Below, in pieces: positions 13,701-25,428 of a stretch of DNA of 64,000 bases (position 1 is its first letter; each line of letters begins with the position of its first letter). Below the pieces are notes generated by a model. It worked only from the letters and a program-made list of their open reading frames with translations. It searched no databases and was not told where the DNA came from. Origin of the DNA: Nymphaea colorata. Lineage: Eukaryota; Streptophyta; Magnoliopsida; Nymphaeales; Nymphaeaceae. A program made the translations under genes and the position numbers. Location of the stretch: positions 14,238,802 to 14,302,801 of the forward strand of contig NC_045148.1 of NCBI RefSeq assembly GCF_008831285.2, given 5' to 3'.

Positions 13701-15840
13701 CTTTGTTTTTTTATGTGTGTAAAGTTCTTTAATCTTTTGTTGCTTCCACATTTTTGAGGTTCCACAGAGCAAGCCCATCAGAGTTTGTTGTCCCCTTGGC
13801 CAAATATCATAAAGCTGTTTATGGAACACAGATTTCTCTTGGCATGCGATTCAGAATGATGTTTGAAACTGAGGAATCTAGTGTGCGGAGGTATATGGGT
13901 ACAATCACAGGTATCAGTGACTTGGATCCTGTAAGATGGAAGAACTCACATTGGCGTAACCTTCAGGTTTTCTTTAAATTTCTTTTGATAAAGTTCAAAT
14001 GCTGGGTTTCAAGATCTGTATATTCTCCTACAGTTCTTCTTCTGACATCCTATACATGGACAGGTCGGGTGGGATGAATCTACTGCTGGTGAGCGGCAGA
14101 ACCGTGTGTCCCTTTGGGAGATAGAACCAGTGATAACTCCATTTTTCTTATGTCCTCCACCATTTTTTAGACCTAAATGCTTCAGACAACCAGGAATGCC
14201 AGGTACTTTGGATTGTAAGGTTGATATTGTTAAGCTGGCCCTTAGTCAAGCCGGCATTGATCTCCAGGGTCCTTTCCAGCATTCTTATATTCACTTGTCA
14301 TGCTATTTATTGAGTTGTAAGATGTTGGGACTACCTGTTGTTTATCTTAAAACTATAAACAGGCTGTCTTTCTGCACTTTGTTCTTTCTTCAGCAATTAC
14401 CTTCTGGTTATTGCATGGCCTTAGTTGTCTTGTGCTTGCTTTTGTTGTGTATTGTGTGTGTTTTGTTTCTCTTTTTTTTTTCCCCCCTCTATTTAGGTTG
14501 CCGAAGCACTAAATTTTTTGTTAATTGGGAGCCAATATTTGATGCTTATTCATGTATTTTTGAAGTCATTGTCATTGTCATTTTGTCACTGTTACTGCTG
14601 GAATGTCATCATTTCTTCTTGAAAATCCTAATTCTTTCTAAACTGGGATTTGAAGAGCAAATTATTCAAACAACCAATCATCTGGATCTACCTTTGGCTC
14701 TATAGACTCTCTAGATCCTGGCTTTGTAGTTAAAATTTTCCTGCTGTTCTTCTAAGGTGTCAAAAGTATTAAGAGATGATAATGTATGCTTGTTTTGTAC
14801 TGCTAACTTTGTTTCTTCCTGCATCAGGATCTTAAGCCTCATTCCAGTTATGTTGCCGACGAATAGTCGATGGTCTATCTTGAATTTGAGATGTTGTGAG
14901 GCTTCATGGAAATCGTTTATAACCATGATCTCTTACTTTTCTTCAGGTGAAGAGTCAGAGATAGAGAATGCCTTTAAAAATGCAATGCCTTGGCTTACTG
15001 ATGATATTGGCATCAAAGATGTTCAAAACCCAATACAACATGGTATGAGTTTGGTTCAGTGGATGAATATGCAGCAGAACCCCCAGATTCTTGGTTCGGT
15101 TAATCAAGCTGACTCTTTTCCCTCCATCACACCATCACAATTACATAATGTTGGTGTGGATGATCCTTCAAAGCAATTAGCCCTTCAGGGCCATGTCCTA
15201 CCATTATCTAACCTGCAGTTTGGACTACCCAACTTGCAGCAGCAAACTCAACAACTAGATGGTCTTCAACAGCAAAATAGGACTTTGGCAAACCCCTACA
15301 CACAGACACAGAAACCAGGAATCGCTGGTCAACAACTGCAGCAACAGCAACAACAGCTGCAGCAGCAGCAACAACAACAACAAGTGTCACAAGCAGCTCT
15401 TCAGTGCCTTATCAGTCAACCATTGACACAATCTCAGCTACAAAACCAGCTGCTGCAACAGAATCTCATCCAGTCTAAACTACAACAGCAGCAATTGCTT
15501 GGAGTGAACCAGCAGCAATTACTTCTTTCCAATCAGAATCCCCTCCAATCTTCTCTTCTGCAACAAAGTTTGCAATTCCAAAAGCAGATCCCAGAGCAAC
15601 AACAAAGTCTTGTCCAACAACAACAACAGCAACAACAACAACAACAACAACCGTTGCCATTAGCTGCAAATCAGCTTCAGCTGCAGTTGTTGCAGAAATT
15701 GCAGCAGCAACAGCAACTGCAGCAATCACAAACAAGCACAAATTTGCTGCCACAGCAGATACCTCCACTTCAAGCACAACTGCAGAGTCAACTAATTTCT
15801 CCAGCACACCAACAGTCTCAGCAGCAGCAGCAGCAGCAGC

Positions 15841-15887
<47 letters not shown>

Positions 15888-18463
15888 GCCCCCTGGCAAC
15901 AACAGCAGCCACAGCAACAACAACAACTGCAACAGCAACAGCAGCAACAACAGCAACAACAACAACAACAGCAACTACAACAGCTACAGCAACAACAAAT
16001 GAACCCTTCATTTCATCAGATTGGTGGTACTGAGCTATTTCATTCTTTGCCCAATCAACCTCCACCAAGACCACCACATCAAGAAGGCCAATTGGTTAGT
16101 CCACCACCACAGTCATTGCCTGTGTCATCACAGTTATTGCCTGTGTCTTCACAGTTATTGCCCGTCTCAGCTGGCCACCTACAAGCTCCAACCAAGGCGT
16201 CATTGCCTGCACGGGCTGATTCAGTATTCACAGATGATGATTCACGGTCGAGCTCAACCTCACCTTTAGCGAATAATCGCTCTGCGTCTTCAAGCTTCAT
16301 TAACAGAGGACAACAGTGCTCAGTGCGAATAGATGATCCAAAACGTACTGTGAACAACAATTTAGTTCAAGAACCTCTGCAGCTGAAGGCCAATCCACAG
16401 ATAAAGCATGAGTTCCTTCCTAAACAGGAAATTGAACAAGTATCATCCCAGTTACCTTCGAGAAACAATACTGCTGACTATTTGGATGCAACTTCTTGTA
16501 CATCATTTTGCTTGGAAGGTGGGCAACAGAATGTGCGTACCACTTCTTTTCCACCATCTTCAGCTATTCTCAGAGACAGCAATCCAGATGGGGACATTCA
16601 GGTTGACCCTCGAAATAATCTTCTCTTTGGTGTCAACATTGATGGCCCTCTGCCAGCTAGCTTGGAGTCGGATACCTTGTTCACTAATGGATTTGGTTCT
16701 GCAAAGGACCTCCAAAATTTGATCTCTGGTTATAGTACTCCAAGAGATATTGAGCCTGAATTATCTACATCAGCAATATGTTCTCAGTCCTTTGGGGTTC
16801 AAGACATGTCCTTTAAGCCTGGCTGTTCAAATGGTGCCGCAGTTAATGAAGCAGGCTTCATTAACAAAAGTTCACGACCTCAGGCCCTTCAGCGGGTTCG
16901 GACTTTCACCAAGGTATGTTACTCGGCCTCTTAGAAATGATGTTTGTGAATTTGTTAATAGAAAGTCACATGACAGGCAAGTATGCATGGTTTGTATTTC
17001 TCTTTTTCATCACATTATGTTGCAACACCGTGATTGCATGTAAGAAATTAATTTGCTTTGTGTATTGCAGCACCGAGACTGTGCATGTGAGATGAATTTT
17101 TATGTTTTTTTATGAGTCAACATATTTAGATTTTAGAGCTTCATTTTTCTCTTGTGTAAACTGGTGCTATCTTTTAAAGACCTGACAATCTTATTTCTCA
17201 TTTATCCAGAAATTTATGACTTCATGCTTAAACAATTTGTCGAGTATTTCACCAGCCTGTTTTACCTAACAAGGAAAAGTTTTCCATTTTTTGGCTTCTG
17301 AATAAAGTCGATTTGACTATGTCCGCATTTGATACATTGTTGTGATCAAGTGAAACTTCTTCCTGAGAGAATTTGAGAATGACCAGCCAGTTTCGCACGC
17401 TGGAACAAGTGTTCATCTCTAGTGAGCATCTGTTTGGTTATTGCAAAGGAGTTCTACCCATATATCTCATTTGACCTTTCTTGTACATTACTGGTCTCGA
17501 ACCTTTCTTGTACACTACTGGTCTCAAATTCCAGGCTTATCAAGTTCATCAGTCCTGGTAGGCTGGTACGACTATCGATCTTTGCAGGTCAAGTCGACCC
17601 TGCCCTGAGTATTTGTATCAGATGACCTTTATTTTATTTTTCTCATCCTATTTTTTTAGCTTCTAAAGAATGCTTTAGCTTTCCCCAGTCATGCAAACTT
17701 CTATGACAAAGAAGTCTTGGCTTGTCTTGCACTGAATCTTTCTGTTAGCAGTGTATTCAAATCCTCTACTTTTACAGGTGTATAAGCGTGGTTCAGTGGG
17801 GAGGTCTATAGATGTAACTCGGTACAAGGGCTATGATGAGCTTCGTCATGACCTTGCCTGCAGGTTTGGAATTCAAGGGCAGCTAGAGGATCCACAGACT
17901 AGTTGCTGGAAACTAGTATATTTGGACCATGAAAATGATATTCTGCTCGTGGGAGATGATCCTTGGGAGTAAGTTTCTTCTTTCAGCTCTGCAATACTGC
18001 CTCTATTCTTGTATTCATACGCTTTTTCAATTAGGCAGTTTGTAAGGCCTTAAAAAAACTGTGTGCTTGGACCCTCGTTAAAGAACAGTGCATTCGTTGT
18101 CTTCAGATGCTCTCTTGCCTGTTGGCTTGTGTCTCAAACCCATATATCCTGGTGGTTTTTCTGCAATTGCTACAGCCATTGCTGCAAGCAACCTCAATTT
18201 ACCGCTAAAAGTGTCCTACATATGTTCATATGGTTTCTGAATTTAGCCGAATGATGTTTTGGTTTTCCAGAGAGTTTGTGAGTTGCGTTCAGAGCATCAA
18301 AATACTTTCCACAGCAGAAGTCCAGCAGATGAGCCTTGATGGTGATTTGGGGAACATGCAGATACCAAACCAGACATGTAGTGGGTCGCAGGAGAATGTT
18401 ATGTGGCGGGGTTACTGCGAGGATAACTCAGGCAATCACTCTCTCGCTTCATTTGATCATTAA
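10778..18463 (+). CDS. ARF19: auxin response factor, class A (ARF7/ARF19 clade)
   Basis: Nuclear transcription factor that binds auxin response elements and activates auxin-responsive genes when Aux/IAA repressors are degraded. Exons: 10778-10826, 12097-12209, 12290-12388, 12482-12538, 12749-12904, 12988-13072, 13287-13377, 13504-13668, 13768-13966, 14064-14202, 14947-16913, 17778-17968, 18271-18463. All introns are GT-AG and in phase, giving 1,167 aa, close to Arabidopsis ARF7 (1,164). The B3 domain lies at about 122-224 ([20 protein letters not shown]), then the ARF dimerisation region to WEIEP at about 370. A huge Gln-rich activating middle region follows at about 385-1035, and a C-terminal PB1 domain at about 1038-1130 with the basic [11 protein letters not shown] and acidic [17 protein letters not shown] faces. 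MKAP start, MPW and LVQWMNMQQ motifs support ARF7/19 over ARF5, 6 or 8. The ARF7-versus-19 choice is uncertain. Confidence 0.95.
15819..15887 (+). repeat. CAG/CAA trinucleotide tract coding for 23 glutamines
   Basis: Seven CAG codons are followed by 16 CAA codons, giving an uninterrupted 23-Gln run at about residues 676-698 of the ARF. Further CAA/CAG-rich stretches continue to about 16,000. The mix of a pure CAG block next to a pure CAA block suggests slippage within each block. The reverse strand gives meaningless poly-Val, poly-Ala and poly-Leu frames. Confidence 0.95.
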
Positions 18464-20148
18464 CAAGGCGATGGATGAGTGCACCATGGTGATATCAAGC
18501 CTTGCATGCTGGAGGTTTAAGGTGCTATTGATGACTTGAAGTGGGCAGAGCATATGAAGATCACCACTTCCCTGCAGTTTATCACAGCAGCAGCGTCCCT
18601 TCTTTTAAATGCAGACTAATGGAGGAAAGGTAGTTCCACAGAGGTAGGTGATGTTGCCTGTCCCTCTGGTCACTGCAAAAGAATACTGTATAGTAGAAAT
18701 TTTGAAGCTTCAAGGCAGCACAAGTATTTATCTGTGTTCTTTCTTACTGGTTTATCTAGCGGCTCTGTATTAGTTGTCATTGATTTTCGATTTAAGTGGT
18801 GTATATGAGAAATTCTTAAGCATCAATAGAAAATGTGATTAGAGCTTCTTGCCTTCAAGGTGATTCCTGTTACTGCATTATGAATTGGAGAGAGGGAGGT
18901 ATTCTTGTCCTATTACCAGATTAAAATATCAATTGAAAAGCGTCTAAAACAGCAACTAATGGTGCTTCATTTTTAAAAAATTTCTTACCGGCCCGTTGAA
19001 TTAACGAACAAAAAGAAAATCAATGCGAGAATATTAGTATCCTTTCAGAGTCACGATACCTGAATTCCTACAAAAACATTAAATATCTTAAAGGTATTTT
19101 AATGTTCTTCGTCTTAAAATTTGGAGCCAAAGCTTTTCCTCTCATTTTTTCTGCAGATTTGAAGGGAAAACCCGGCCCTGAGCTCTCTTGTTGCTCTTGA
19201 AAATTTTCAGGGTACCACCAACATCAGTTACATTAGATGTAACGTCTTGGAATTACCGTGAGTACCTCGGCCATTCTTATCCTCTTCTAATGCATAGCAT
19301 GTCCAGTTGGGGCATCTCATCATCCACAAATTATTGAATGACTCGGGCCACTATTTCGTGGCCCCTCACCATGCAAGCAATAATGTAATGCTCTTTTAAT
19401 GAGGAAGGCAACAGAGAAACAGCTACTAACTACGGTTGCAAATGGGTTGGATACAGTAATTAAGGTTGTTTAATAATTTGTTATATTTGGTTCTATTTCA
19501 ACCCAGCTTTCAACTAATTCCCCTTGGATTCCGAACCATATTGCATCCCCACCATTAGGTCGTGATGTTGCCTGCTGGATGAACTTGAGCCACTCCCTTA
19601 AAGCACCCATTAAAGGGCAGAGTCATGCACGTCCTGTCACCTTGATAAGTCAGTTGTGGTCAAATATTAAACTTTTATACAGTGGTACGAGAATATGTGG
19701 TGGAAAATCTTCAAGTTGAAAGAGGTTAAAAATTCAGTACTGAATGACGGTATCTTTTGGAAACTGACTATTCGATGCCTAACTTGCTTTTGCAACTGTA
19801 GCTTAATTCCTCCTAAGTGCACCATGGGTCTCGCTTAAAATGGCAGAAATTTTTTTAGATTTTAAGATGATATATCTAATAATGTTATATCTGCTTATAT
19901 ATCCAGTATATATACTACTTGATTGGTAGCTCAGTGCGTTAAATTAAGAAACTGCTTCACAAACACCCACTAACATGGTTTTCTTGTTCTTTTTATGAGA
20001 AGGTAATACTTTAACGCATCACATTTTCTCCATTCATGTGACCGAACTTAAGAAATCAACAAACATTATGGTTTCAAACTCCTGATAAATAGATAGATAG
20101 GTTGGTAATATCGCTAGTTGCTAAGGCTAAAGGCCGTCAGTTTACGGT

Positions 20149-20336
20149 GCAATAGCTTAATTAACACCAAATCCAAGTCAAAAGAAAAAATGAAAAATAT
20201 GAGCAATCTAATAGCACTTAAAATTAAAACATTCAGTAATGTTCAATAGCTTAATTAACACCAAATCCATGAATAAGGAATAAGTAAAAAATATGAGCAG
20301 TCTAATAACACTTAAAATTAAAAATTTCAGTAATGT
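20149..20336. repeat. 94-bp tandem duplication
   Basis: Two adjacent units of about 94 bp begin at 20149 and 20243. They share AATAGCTTAATTAACACC, ATATGAGCA and CACTTAAAATTAAAA in the same order and spacing. Divergence is modest, mostly small indels and substitutions in the middle of the unit. Confidence 0.8.
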
Positions 20337-20392
20337 TCAACTCCATGAATACCTAAAAATTATTATACCACTTAAAACATCTTCTACCTCAG

Positions 20393-20420
20393 TTGACAGG
20401 AGGGCCCACCCTCCTGTCAA
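20393..20420. repeat. perfect 12-bp inverted repeat with 4-base loop
   Basis: TTGACAGGAGGG is followed by the loop CCCA and then its exact complement CCCTCCTGTCAA. The stem has seven GC pairs. No T-run follows and no gene end is adjacent, so it is not read as a terminator. It could be the centre of a small foldback element, but no larger arms are visible. Confidence 0.85.
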
Positions 20421-21030
20421 TGGGGGGCTTTCATGGCCGACTCATATCTCTCTTATGTGATGTATATTAACTCCTCCCTCTTATAGGATGCATATAACCT
20501 CCTATGACTAAAATTGCCTTAACATGACGTTGCATGTTAAAAGATCAAAATCTATAGAAATGCTCTCATACTTGCTCTATATTGGGTTTTAGAAACACAG
20601 CACCTCCAGAAACAAGTACCAACAAACAAATATGTTGTCCCCCGAAAAAGGAAGGATCAATCCACAGCTACCTTTGTACGAAGTAGCTTATATTGAAATG
20701 AAAAATATCATAATACAAGTCTGTTTCTACTAGTGGTTTTATAGATTCTATTATAAAATTAAATTTGTTAGTAAAAAAAAAAGTTATAAAACTCATAGGA
20801 TTCCGTTTATAGGAAGTGTGTGTTCCTCTTTGTTGTTTTTTTTGAAGTCATTGTTTTTCGTGGGAAAAGCCAATCGGGTTGGATCGGTCAACTCGGTTGA
20901 TCGCTGGGTCGGGTTGGAATATCGCCAGTTAGGGCAGTTCCATATATCAGACTATTTCGATTTGTATCTTGCTCTTGGACCGGTTTTGAGAAAAAAAACC
21001 AATTCGTGAACCATAAAGTCTCGAGCGTCG

Positions 21031-21120
21031 GGCGGGCTTTTCCTTTTTTTCTGCATCTCCTTCTTCTTCCAGTGAGGCGGGCTTTTCCTTTTTTTCTGCA
21101 TCTCCTTCTTCTTCCAGTGA
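21031..21120. repeat. 45-bp tandem duplication in a CT-rich segment
   Basis: Two adjacent near-identical 45-bp units start with GGCGGGCTTTTCC and end in CTTCTTCCAGT. Because 45 is a multiple of three, the minus-strand frame 20947-21246 (99 aa) carries a doubled 15-residue unit, SLEEEGDAEKKEKPA. That frame has no recognised homology. The segment sits among CT microsatellites (about 21207-21230 and 21390-21418) and looks like a promoter or leader of a lost or non-coding transcript. Confidence 0.8.
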
Positions 21121-24100
21121 GACGGAGAGTTTTATGGGAGGAGCAACAGCTATCCTCCGGCGCCGGTCGTCTACCAGCAAGTCTCCCCCGGTAACTCCAT
21201 CAGGTCTCTCTCTCTCTCTCTCTCTCTCTCCCCACACCTCCCCCACCAGGCCACCACTGACCCACCCCCTCTCTGCCTCATTTTGTCAAGCATTATCTCT
21301 TTCTATCTCTTTGTCTTTTCCCAATCCCTCTCTCCCTCGTGCGTGTTATTGAGTCATCGATGATCAGAACCTTTGGGGTCGGCAAAAGGCTCTCTCTCTC
21401 TCTCTCTCTCTCTCTCGCGTCCAGACGTTGCTGCTGGAGGCTAGGGTCCATTGTCTCAAAAGCTTTTATTGTTTTAGTTGCCGGTTCTTGTTGTTTTATT
21501 TTTGTTCAGTTATTGGTTGGATTGTATTTGGTATGCCGTTCCTTCCTTCTCGTATGCTTTGTTATTTTGTCGGTTTTGTTGCGATTTTAGCAGAGCATAG
21601 ATTTCTGGTCTCCCTCGTTTGATGGCTCTCAACCATGCATTGTTCTTCTTATTTGGATTTTCGTTTGCATTTTGTGGTTTATGATTAGCTTATTGTGAAA
21701 TTCAACGTGGAAAAACGACTTATTGAGTTACTCATGCCCTTAGATATTGAAATTTGTTGCTTATTGAGGGTTTTGATGCATGTATTTTTCTATAAATGCA
21801 GATCTATGGGTTCAGAAACTGTGCATATAAACTGTCAGGTTTCTATAGTTATATAATTGTAATTTGGGTTACTTCTCATAAATGATCCATATTGATGTTG
21901 ACTGCATGGAATTTGAATTTTAACTTTTTATTGAGAAAATGTCATTTAGATGATTTCTTTTTATTTTTTTGTGTTGTTTGTTACATACAGCTAAAAGAAA
22001 ATCTGTTGTTTTCATCACAAATGCTTTCTTTTCAATAACGTCTTTTTTCCTGAAAATACATCTGTTGACGTTTGAATGGGCTTCGAACGACGTAAACATT
22101 GTTGATAAACACAACACATGACTGATTATCTTAGAATGAACAAGTCATAAGCCTTAAAAAAAGAGAGATATTGAGAAAGGGAGAGGGAGAGAGAGATGTT
22201 TTGTTATGCAGACAGAAATTGTAATTAGCGGTTATTAATAATTTTATAACAAAATTTATGAAACATTTAATACTTTATAAGTATTGCAAATGATAGAAAA
22301 AATAATTACTTTCTTTAATTTAGACAACATAGTTATGGGAGCACCTATTTCATTCAATAATTACATACAAGTTCAATAAATTCACTAAGTTATATCATTT
22401 TATCCAATATTCTGTAAATTCCATGATTTAATTCAACATACATTGTTCAATAAATCCAATATCCATTGATTTCATCTAGCATTAGTTAAATTCTACCAAC
22501 AAGAACGAAACAATAACTAGGGGTAAAAAAACATAAAAAGATGCAATCATTAATCGAGAGAGAGTGAGTGTGACGTAATATAGCCATGGCATAAAAAATA
22601 GGAAAAATGCAAGCATTAATCGCAAAACAGTGAGAGTGTGACGTGAGCGATAAGTAGGGTTGGCGCACATGAGTCGTGCGTCAAATGACCTTGGTGACGT
22701 ATCCCGCGGGGTATTTGTGTGTAGTTATTTTTAAATATACCGGTGACACAATTCACCGCTATAGATTAAATATAACGGTGGCCAAAACCACCGCTATTGT
22801 CTCCATATCACTTACCAGTCCTCAATATCACAGCTGTAGATCTGTACTGGTTCTAATAATCATTGGTATAAGTTTGAAAGTTTCACACAAGCCTCCTTCC
22901 AAAGAGACAACAAATAAAGTTTACACCGCACAGAACAACACTTCTAAGCTTTGATAAAAAATTTAAAGTTTCCAAACACCCAACACTCACGGGAAGAAAC
23001 TTCGCGTTGATAAGGCCCCCAAACGTTCCCCTTGTCCCCTAGGGTGTTATTCCTAACTTTGTCCTTGCAGCTAGTGACATTCTTGTGCTTTTCGGTTTGT
23101 GATGTCCCTACGAGCTAGGTAATTTTCACAAGTTGCCCCTACCAGTTGAGTGAAAAAGCCATTTCGTCACCATTTCTAGGCTTCTTCTAGCTAACTTATA
23201 TTGCAGACAATACGTGCCTCAAATTGTCCTTTCCTTTTAAAAACCTACAGGTTCCCTTTCCCCAAAGACAACCGGCTTCAATCATGATACCAGGAACATC
23301 TACATGAGCTTCAAAAGTGTGGCATTCGACTCATTTGGTGATCTTATATGTTTCTTCTGCATGTCCAGTGGAAACTTGCATTGGCGACTACACATATTGC
23401 ATCTGTTTGGTATCCAAGATAAAAATTTTTAACACGTGGTTTCGGCTTTATGGATTGATGCCTTACGTTATATTCATGAGGACACAGGTTATGGACAATC
23501 TGCCCTCTGTTTTTCTTACAACCGGTGTTGTCTACCTGTTTATGTGAGGGGGAAAACGTTACATCGTTTTGGTGAACTCAAGAACATTATTCAGTACTTT
23601 TTACTTGGCATTAAGCTGCCTAAGATGCATCACAATATATCGGAAGATGTAAACATAGCTTATGTAAGAGCAGCAACCATTTTAAAAGCTTGCACTGCTC
23701 GGACTATACGTGTGCGGATTGGCGCCTTCTTTACAATGAAAATCGTTGAAAAAGGAAGCCAAATTTCCGACGAATAATGCTATCATGCAACAAGGGGAAG
23801 GTGTTGGAGTAATCTAGAGCATTTAGTTCGTCATTTTGCACCATGTGCATGGAGAGACCGATCAATCATAAAGCGTGGATCTTTCCGTGTGAATCCACCT
23901 TTTCCACATATTAAACTGACAATCATTTTGCGAGTAATGTGCCAGTTTGCACGTCCATATCAGTTACAGTCTGCATCCAAAAGGATGACAGAGACCAAGT
24001 AAATGACAGGAGCTAAAAGTACATGTCCGTCTGTAAGCACATGAAAACACGACCAATTTTCTCTGCTGCATGCATCGAAGAACATGGAAAATCTCGTGTT

Positions 24101-24627
24101 TCCCGAATTTTCAGATACTTATGAATGTAATTTCACATGAACATCATTTTGGGCGAATGTCCCTAATGCCAGAAGTGAACACACATTAACAATACTTTTT
24201 ATTGGTTAAAAGTAATAAAATTTGCCTTCGTTTCTTAAAAAATGTTCAAATTAAGTTACAAATTCAACAGGAGCCAGAAGTTGTTTCATTCCCGCATAGA
24301 TACATGCATGATGAATTAATGCAAGTGAATGCCGTTCTAACTATTTGGTCTCAACAATGGCTTGGCTGCAAATAGTACCCAGAAGGTGTCACAACTCGCC
24401 CGTCTTGCTAGGTCAATTGAACAATCAGATTACAGATCCATTCCGCTTCATGCTTGATATCACAATCTGGACAGTGTTCCCTCAGCCTCTCGAAGTTATC
24501 TTGCTATGTTACTAACTGATTGTTTACATAGCTCTGCTACCTTGTTTCTATTCTATGGATTGCTTTCAAGCCTTCGAACACGAGTGATGCATCTGCTCTT
24601 CTATTGTCCGACCGACCACTTATCATT

Positions 24628-24827
24628 CAGGGCCGGAACCAGAGAGTCCTGGCCATGGGACATTGATCTAAAAGATCATTGACACAATAAAATGATTAAA
24701 GGGCACTAGGCAACTAACTAAGGGGCACAAAGAATATGAATAAACAAATCATCGGATAATACATGTGAAAACTTAAAACAAATTTTGGGCTTGTGTGGGC
24801 AACTGCCTGCATGTGGCTCTGCCTCTG
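24628..24827. mobile_element. hAT-like non-autonomous element (weak)
   Basis: The left end reads CAGGGCCGGAACCA and the right end, reversed, reads CAGAGGCAGAGCCA, 10 of 14 matching. Ends of the type CAGGGGCGGAGCCA are common on short plant hAT-like elements. The flanking 8-mers (TTATCATT and TTTTCGAT) match at only five positions, so the target duplication is decayed or absent. The interior of about 200 bp is non-coding. Confidence 0.4.
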
Positions 24828-25428
24828 TTTTCGATGGACCAGCTCTACATTGCGTGTATCTTGCAAGGACACTAGTAATAATCCATCTAGGCTACGTACC
24901 TGGTATGCTTTGTAGCATTTGAATTTTTGCAGCAATATCTGTACTACAAAACCAAATATCACGGAATTAAGTTTCGTGCGCTTTCTGACGCGGTGGCACA
25001 GGTTTGGAGCAAGTGCTGTAATTTTAGTGAACAAGGCGAGCCAATGCATGTAAATTATATTCTGTTGTTTTTTTTTCGTACTGGACTTTTGTGATTTGTG
25101 TGCACACAGTGAGGATTGCTTACTATGATTATGCATCCACCAGCTTCAAAATTTGGAGGTATGGAAGTACATAGAGCAGTTGTGTTCTGGCTTGAGGACT
25201 CCGCACCTTTATTTCTTCGGTAGAACGATGTGGTTTCTCGCTCAAGAATCACGTGCTTACGGCGTTCTGGTAATTTTTGGAAGGAAAAGACTGTCAATAT
25301 TATGGATGCAGCTTGTTTCCTTTTGACAGTTTCTCTTCTGGAGTGCTTTTATTTATTCATGGGTTGTTAGGCTGGAATATACGAAGCTTCTTTGTCAACA
25401 AGTGTTACATGGATATTTGTTGTTGCAG

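Larger units (their letters stand above)
18464..25428. other. ARF 3' flank and gene-poor intergenic region
   Basis: The first few hundred bases are probably the ARF 3' UTR. Beyond that no exon chain is recognised. The stretch holds a 94-bp tandem repeat, a 12-bp perfect hairpin, a CT-rich leader-like segment at 20.8-21.4 kb and a hAT-like element at 24.6 kb. At about 22,735-22,805 there are alternating ACGGTG and CACCGCTAT motifs resembling subterminal repeats of a DNA transposon, with no ends resolved. A 113-aa frame at 23436-23777 matches nothing I recognise. Confidence 0.6.

Noticed and set aside
15475-16077. 200-aa minus-strand frame rich in Val and Ala, and a 60-aa poly-Leu frame inside it
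   Set aside because: Both are reverse readings of the CAA/CAG codons of the ARF glutamine tract.
19920-19945. tRNA A-box-like GGTAGCTCAGTGCGTT
   Set aside because: No B box follows at a suitable distance and no cloverleaf is possible.
23430-23460. RRM RNP1-like TRGFGFMD reading
   Set aside because: It is followed at once by a stop, with no other RRM motif in the frame nearby; taken as coincidence.
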